DNA of 16,281 bases from Chlamydiota bacterium (GTDB lineage: Bacteria > Chlamydiota > Chlamydiia > Chlamydiales > SM23-39), in NCBI GenBank assembly GCA_021772165.1, contig JAJFMM010000069.1:1-16281 (forward strand), written 5' to 3'. A program made the position numbers and the translations under genes. Shown one piece after another: positions 12,267 through 16,281 of this stretch (the first letter of the stretch is position 1; each line of letters opens with the position of its first letter). Below the pieces are notes generated by a model. It saw only the letters and a list, made by a program, of their open reading frames with translations, searched no databases and had not been told where the DNA came from.

Positions 12267-14075
12267 ATGAAACGTACACTTACTCAAGAACTGCCCCTCA
12301 GTATTGGCAAGACAGTAACCTTGCGAGGCTGGCTCAATACGACACGTTCCTTCGGGAAGCTAACCTTTCTCCTCCTCCGCGATCGCACAGGCATAGCCCA
12401 GATCGTCGTACAAAATCCCACTGAATCCAAAAAGCTATCCTCTATCCATCCCGGATCGATCCTCAAGATCAAAGGCACCGTCGCGTCTGCAAAAGAAGCC
12501 CAGCTTGGCGCAGAGATCCATGATCCAGAAATTACTGTCGAGCATGCGGTAGAGCAAGCGCCCCCGCTAGAATACTATCGACCAGAGATGCATAACGACC
12601 TCGACTTCCTCCTCGACCACAGACCCATCGCACTCAGAAACCGCAAAGAGCAAGCAATCTTCCGCCTCCAAGCAGAAATTGCTCACGCCTATCAAGTCTA
12701 CATGCACGACACAGTCAAGGCCGTCGAATACTTTGCCCCGAATATCATCGGAGCCTCCTCAGAAGGCGGCGCCGAATTCTTTAACGTAGACTACTTTGGC
12801 TACACCGCAACACTCGCGCAGAGCAGCCAGCTCTACAAACAGATGATGGTCGGCGTCAACGAGCGTGTCTTTGGCCTGATGCCCTTTTTCCGAGCAGAGC
12901 CGTCTCACACCACACGCCACCTCTCAGAAGGCAAGCAGTTCGAGTTTGAGATGGGCTTTTTTGACCATTGGCATGAGATCCTCGACATCCAAGAAGGATG
13001 CATTAAATTCATCGTCGAAACGCTACAAGAAAAGTGCCAAGCCGATCTAGAAGCACTCGGCAATCCCCTCGTCCACTGCCCAGCAGAAGTACCCTTTCCC
13101 CGCCCGACCTTTGCAGAGGCGCAAGAGATCTACTTCAAGCGCACCGGTGTCGACGAGCGGCAAGAGCCGGACCTAAGTCCTGCTGCAGAAAGAGAACTCT
13201 GTGCCTGGGCCTTTGAGACCGTAGGAACAGACCTCGTTTTCATCACCGACTGGAAAACGGAGAAGCGCCCCTTCTACTCCTTCCCGAAGGAAGAGGACCC
13301 GACGCTCACTAACACCTTTGATCTGATCTGTGCAGGCACAGAAATCACATCAGGTGGACAGCGACGCCACACTCACGCATCGGTGATAGAGGGCCTCCAG
13401 CTAAAAGAGATGAATCCCGAAAACTTCGGTGACTACCTGAGCATCTTCCAAAACGGCATGCCTCCGCATGGCGGCTTTGGCATGGGCCTCGAGCGTCTGA
13501 CCATGACGCTACTCAGATTGAAAAACATCCGAGAGGCTTCACTCTTCCCTTCCGACACCAAACGGATCGCCGGAAATAAGATGAAAGCTAAGATCTTCTT
13601 TGGCGGAGAGAACATCCGCAATGAGATCGTCCGACGCCTCCGCCACGACGAATTCGACTACCGCCACCTGACCCATGAAGCAACGCCCACCTCACAGGAC
13701 TCTGCGAGAGTGCGAGGCACGAGCATGGAAGAGGGCGTCAAATCGCTCATCGTCCGCGGCAAAAGCAGCAAAAAGAACTACCAGTTCAATATACCCTCAC
13801 ACCTCAAGCTCGACATGAAAGCGTGCGCGCAGACTGTCGGAGAAAAGTGTGAATTCGAAGATCCCGCAGTAATACTCGAGCGCTTTGGGCTACCTATCGG
13901 AGGAGTCCCTCCCTTTGGGAACCTGCTCAATCTCGACAACTACTTCGACAGCCGCATCGTGGACCAGGAAAAAGCCGCCTTCAACTGTGGCGCGCAGACC
14001 GAATCGATCGTGATGAAAGCAGCAGATCTCCTAACTGTTAGCGATGCAAAACTCGGACACTTCGGCAAAGAATGA
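12267..14075 (+). CDS. aspS: Archaeal-type aspartyl-tRNA synthetase fused to a YbaK-like editing domain
   Basis: Residues 1-~434 are a class II AspRS: an OB-fold anticodon-binding domain (1-~100), motif 1 region (~150-160), VDYFGYTATLAQSSQLYKQ, motif 2 FFRAEPSHTTRHLSEGKQFE, GTEITSGGQRRH, and motif 3 GMPPHGGFGMGLERL. This set matches archaeal/eukaryotic AspRS; the bacterial type with its large GAD insertion is absent. Residues ~446-600 match the YbaK/ProX superfamily: EEGVKSLIVRGK with the usual Lys, FGLPIGGVPPFG, then a Cys-Gly-Ala-Gln segment and the final helix. Such domains hydrolyse mischarged aminoacyl-tRNA in trans. The position of the discriminating Trp of archaeal AspRS (GWVW) is Asn here (GWLN), so a non-discriminating enzyme feeding GatCAB is plausible. 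No ribosome binding site is visible. ychJ overlaps by 4 bases. Confidence 0.92.
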   Translation: MKRTLTQELPLSIGKTVTLRGWLNTTRSFGKLTFLLLRDRTGIAQIVVQNPTESKKLSSIHPGSILKIKGTVASAKEAQLGAEIHDPEITVEHAVEQAPPLEYYRPEMHNDLDFLLDHRPIALRNRKEQAIFRLQAEIAHAYQVYMHDTVKAVEYFAPNIIGASSEGGAEFFNVDYFGYTATLAQSSQLYKQMMVGVNERVFGLMPFFRAEPSHTTRHLSEGKQFEFEMGFFDHWHEILDIQEGCIKFIVETLQEKCQADLEALGNPLVHCPAEVPFPRPTFAEAQEIYFKRTGVDERQEPDLSPAAERELCAWAFETVGTDLVFITDWKTEKRPFYSFPKEEDPTLTNTFDLICAGTEITSGGQRRHTHASVIEGLQLKEMNPENFGDYLSIFQNGMPPHGGFGMGLERLTMTLLRLKNIREASLFPSDTKRIAGNKMKAKIFFGGENIRNEIVRRLRHDEFDYRHLTHEATPTSQDSARVRGTSMEEGVKSLIVRGKSSKKNYQFNIPSHLKLDMKACAQTVGEKCEFEDPAVILERFGLPIGGVPPFGNLLNLDNYFDSRIVDQEKAAFNCGAQTESIVMKAADLLTVSDAKLGHFGKE

Positions 14076-14467
14076 AGTGCCCCTGTCATAGTGACAAAGA
14101 CTATGAAGCGTGCTGCAAGCCCTACCACGATGGTAAAGCACCGGAAAATGCGCAGTATCTGATGCGCTCGCGCTATGCCGCCTATGTACTAGGGCTGGCT
14201 GACTACATCATCAAAACGACACACCCCACCCATCCGCAATACACTCCCGACTTTGCTACCTGGAAAAAAGGGCTCGAGCAGCACGCAAAAGAAACTCAAT
14301 TTACAGGCCTGACAATCCTAGAGTTCATCGACGGAGACGAGGTCGCCTTCGTCACATTCACCGCCCACCTCAAACAAGGCACGCAGGATCTATCCTTCAC
14401 TGAAAAAAGCCGCTTTGTCAAAGAAAATGGCAACTGGCTTTATGAATCAGCTTCTTTCAATAAATAA
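14072..14467 (+). CDS. ychJ: YchJ family SEC-C motif protein
   Basis: The 131-residue protein begins MKCPCHSDKDYEACCKPYH, a SEC-C zinc-binding motif (Cys3, Cys5, Cys14, Cys15), the same metal-binding signature found at the C-terminus of SecA. It continues with the YchJ core AQYLMRSRYAAYVLGLADYI (~28-47), which has an NTF2-like fold in this family. E. coli YchJ has a second SEC-C motif at its C-terminus; this one has none and ends SASFNK. The ATG overlaps the stop of aspS as ATGA, so the two are translationally coupled. The biochemical role of YchJ is not established. Pairing with an AspRS-editing fusion is noted without a functional claim. Confidence 0.9.
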   Translation: MKCPCHSDKDYEACCKPYHDGKAPENAQYLMRSRYAAYVLGLADYIIKTTHPTHPQYTPDFATWKKGLEQHAKETQFTGLTILEFIDGDEVAFVTFTAHLKQGTQDLSFTEKSRFVKENGNWLYESASFNK

Positions 14468-14494
14468 ATCTATCTTTTAATAAATCAACCGAAT

Positions 14495-14519
14495 TGCTAA
14501 ATTATCTCACCATTTAGCA
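14495..14519 (+). promoter_or_regulatory. Small inverted repeat directly before the distal ATG of the next gene
   Basis: gctaaat (14496-14502) and atttagc (14512-14518) form a 7-bp stem, with one more pair (14495 with 14519) reaching into the ATG at 14519-14521. It occupies the place where a ribosome binding site would be. No Shine-Dalgarno sequence is present there. Confidence 0.4.
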
Positions 14520-16281
14520 TGAATATAACTTTCAATCCGAATTTTCGGCAAAATCAGATTTTACAAGACAGCTCTCTGCTCTCAGGAGAGCATATGCAAA
14601 GAGTGGCAGACATCGCGCTGCCCTTTCTAAATCTCCATGCAGGTACTGCCCGCTGCCTCTCTCTAGGGATGGGCTCAGCCCGTGTCTGGACGCAGATCAC
14701 AGATGGCAGCTGGAAGATGAGCGCTACGAGCGTCGCCATCTGCGCTAGAGACATCCTCTGCACAGGCCTGATGCTAGTGGCTCCGATGGGCGGAGTGCTC
14801 ATCTCCCTGGCAGTGCGGATGGGAGAGCACACCTACAACCTAGCCATCCATCTTTCAAATAAAGAATGGAAAGAGTTTGGCAAAGAGCTACTCAGGCTTT
14901 CGAGCACAACGATCTACCTAGGATCGATCCTGACGGCGAATGCAGCGCTTCTCTTCGTCTCAATCACTACACAGGCACTGTTTGAGCTAGGAGCGAGCTT
15001 CGGCGCCTACAACGAAGGCAAATGGCCAGAGACGCTCTCTAACCTCCTTCTTGCGGCAATACGTCTGCATGGAGCCAGACCGCACTATTCCCGAGCCAAG
15101 CGCCACTATTTTGGAAAAGAGCTAACGCAATCAGATGCGATCCGACTGCTTGAGAAAGCGGAAGAGCTAAAAAAGCAAAACCCCGACCAGCCGATTGAGT
15201 TCGAAAAACTCCTTGAAAGTGAGAACTACTCCAATACGCTCCAAAACATCGACTACGCAACGGAAAAGAGACTCAGCTCATTGCGCTTCACTCATATCCA
15301 GTTCAAAGATTGTAACTTTACAGAAGCTGAGATTGAAAAAGCCGTCTTTGATACGTGCCGTTTTGCTAGAGACGACTTTACAGCTGCGCGAATCGAAGAT
15401 ACCCGCTTTGATCGCTGCCTCTTTGATCAGTCCAAATGGGTCGATGCGATCGTGCAGAGAACACTGTTTTCGCACTGCGCGATGAGAGACGCTGTATTCT
15501 ACCGGGCAGATCTCAACGATGTGCGCTTTTCCCACACCAACCTGCATCGCGCCTGCTTCAACGACAGCACACAGAAGAATGTCCGCTGGAACAACAGCAA
15601 CCTGCAAGAGAGCATTTTCCTCGGCGCAAAGACGCAAAACTGCACGATCAAAGACTCTGATTTGACCAACGCGGCACTCTGCGATGCAGAAGAGTCCCTG
15701 CAGCTAAAAGGAGAAAATCTCCTAGGAAAAACAAAACCCGTGGTCTCGATCACTTGGGAATTTGCCCATGAGAAGCACTACGCTAAAATCATCTGCGACA
15801 AACTCCGCCAAAACGGAGCGATGGTCTTAAAATACCAGGGCACCCCCGAGGGGATCGATGAAGACGCACTCTCGCTCGAAGTAACAGAAGGTCTATCTCG
15901 CCTGCAAAGCGAGGGGCTCGGAGACGCGCGCAGTCTAGGAGAAGCGCTGCTGCTCCAGGCAAAACCTGAGAGCCAGATCCATCAGCTCTTTCAAACAGCT
16001 GCCAAGATCGATCGTTATACCGATGCAGTCATGCTCCCCGGCGGCCACGACATTGAGCCGGAGCTCTACGGCGCTACCAGAGAAGAAGACACCTATACAG
16101 AGAGCAGCTTTAGAAAAAGTCTCTTAGAGATGGGAGTTCTCAAGCATGCAGAAACAGCAGACAAAAAAGTGATGGGCATTTGCCGCGGCGCACAGATGAT
16201 CAACACCTACTATGGCGGCACGCTCAACCAGGACGTCGAAGACCACATGGGCGTTTTCCAGGAGATCTATCCAACGCCTCT
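14519..16281 (+). CDS. Membrane-anchored pentapeptide-repeat protein with a C26-type glutamine amidotransferase domain (runs off the right edge)
   Basis: The frame is open from 14519 to the window end (587 codons). Residues ~74-103 and ~130-156 are hydrophobic, probably two membrane segments. Residues ~252-375 are pentapeptide repeats in unbroken register, about 24 units such as FKDCN FTEAE IEKAV, FDQSK and LHRAC, mostly led by Phe, Leu, Ile or Trp. This predicts a right-handed quadrilateral beta-helix. From ~407 a class I glutamine amidotransferase-like domain follows: MLPGGHDIEPELYG, then VMGICRGAQMINTYYGGTLN with nucleophile Cys555. This is the signature of peptidase C26 (PuuD-like gamma-glutamyl hydrolases). 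The catalytic His-Glu pair should lie beyond the edge. The ATG at 14519 lacks a ribosome binding site; the ATG at 14594 has AGGAG 5 bases upstream and is a strong alternative. An inclusion-membrane or envelope protein is possible. Confidence 0.85.
   Translation, partial: MNITFNPNFRQNQILQDSSLLSGEHMQRVADIALPFLNLHAGTARCLSLGMGSARVWTQITDGSWKMSATSVAICARDILCTGLMLVAPMGGVLISLAVRMGEHTYNLAIHLSNKEWKEFGKELLRLSSTTIYLGSILTANAALLFVSITTQALFELGASFGAYNEGKWPETLSNLLLAAIRLHGARPHYSRAKRHYFGKELTQSDAIRLLEKAEELKKQNPDQPIEFEKLLESENYSNTLQNIDYATEKRLSSLRFTHIQFKDCNFTEAEIEKAVFDTCRFARDDFTAARIEDTRFDRCLFDQSKWVDAIVQRTLFSHCAMRDAVFYRADLNDVRFSHTNLHRACFNDSTQKNVRWNNSNLQESIFLGAKTQNCTIKDSDLTNAALCDAEESLQLKGENLLGKTKPVVSITWEFAHEKHYAKIICDKLRQNGAMVLKYQGTPEGIDEDALSLEVTEGLSRLQSEGLGDARSLGEALLLQAKPESQIHQLFQTAAKIDRYTDAVMLPGGHDIEPELYGATREEDTYTESSFRKSLLEMGVLKHAETADKKVMGICRGAQMINTYYGGTLNQDVEDHMGVFQEIYPTP

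Noticed and set aside
14554..14832. Minus-strand open frames inside the pentapeptide-amidotransferase gene (also 15278-15637 and 15499-15753)
   Set aside because: They are antisense to clearly repetitive or domain-bearing coding sequence.

Overview
The window looks like chromosome from a member of the Chlamydiae, most likely an environmental (Parachlamydia-like) lineage rather than the genus Chlamydia. Two blocks of gene order support this. The minus-strand run rpmE2-prfA-prmC-ffh-rpsP-trmD-rplS-rnhB is, from memory, the order of C. trachomatis CT022-CT029. The group pnp / rpsO / tadA / unnamed coiled-coil gene matches CT842-CT845. A thioredoxin remnant beside aspS recalls the trxA-aspS neighbourhood of Chlamydia. 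These matches are recalled, not searched.

Layout. 1-5480 (minus strand) is a translation and protein-export operon. It holds L31, release factor 1 and its methyltransferase, the SRP GTPase, S16, the tRNA m1G37 methyltransferase, L19 and RNase HII (cut by the window edge). Several genes overlap by 4 bases (GTGA or ATGA), and a 14-bp hairpin covers the rnhB start codon. 5568-6359 (plus) is a rhomboid-fold membrane protein whose catalytic Ser and His appear to be lost. 6360-7724 (minus) is a tight three-gene unit: coiled-coil protein, TadA and a 73-residue protein. 7807-10511 (plus) is rpsO-pnp with a clear sigma70-type promoter, a structured intercistronic leader and an intrinsic terminator.

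10487-12244 is an accessory stretch bounded by two exact copies of a 17-base sequence, the first lying inside the pnp terminator. It contains an AT-rich leader, an orphan 226-residue protein with a eukaryotic-looking CaaX tail (CTIL, with cysteines just before it), a near-perfect 29-bp inverted repeat, a decayed thioredoxin gene and a terminator with no intact gene in front of it.

12267-16281 (plus) starts with an archaeal-type aspartyl-tRNA synthetase fused to a C-terminal YbaK-like editing domain. A YchJ family protein overlaps it by 4 bases. Last comes a large protein, cut by the window edge, that joins two hydrophobic N-terminal segments, about 24 pentapeptide repeats in unbroken register and a class I glutamine amidotransferase (peptidase C26) domain.

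Most of the window is housekeeping translation and RNA metabolism. The parts most likely to be new are the CaaX-tailed orphan, the AspRS-YbaK fusion and the pentapeptide-amidotransferase protein. The inactive rhomboid and the repeat-bounded accessory segment come next.
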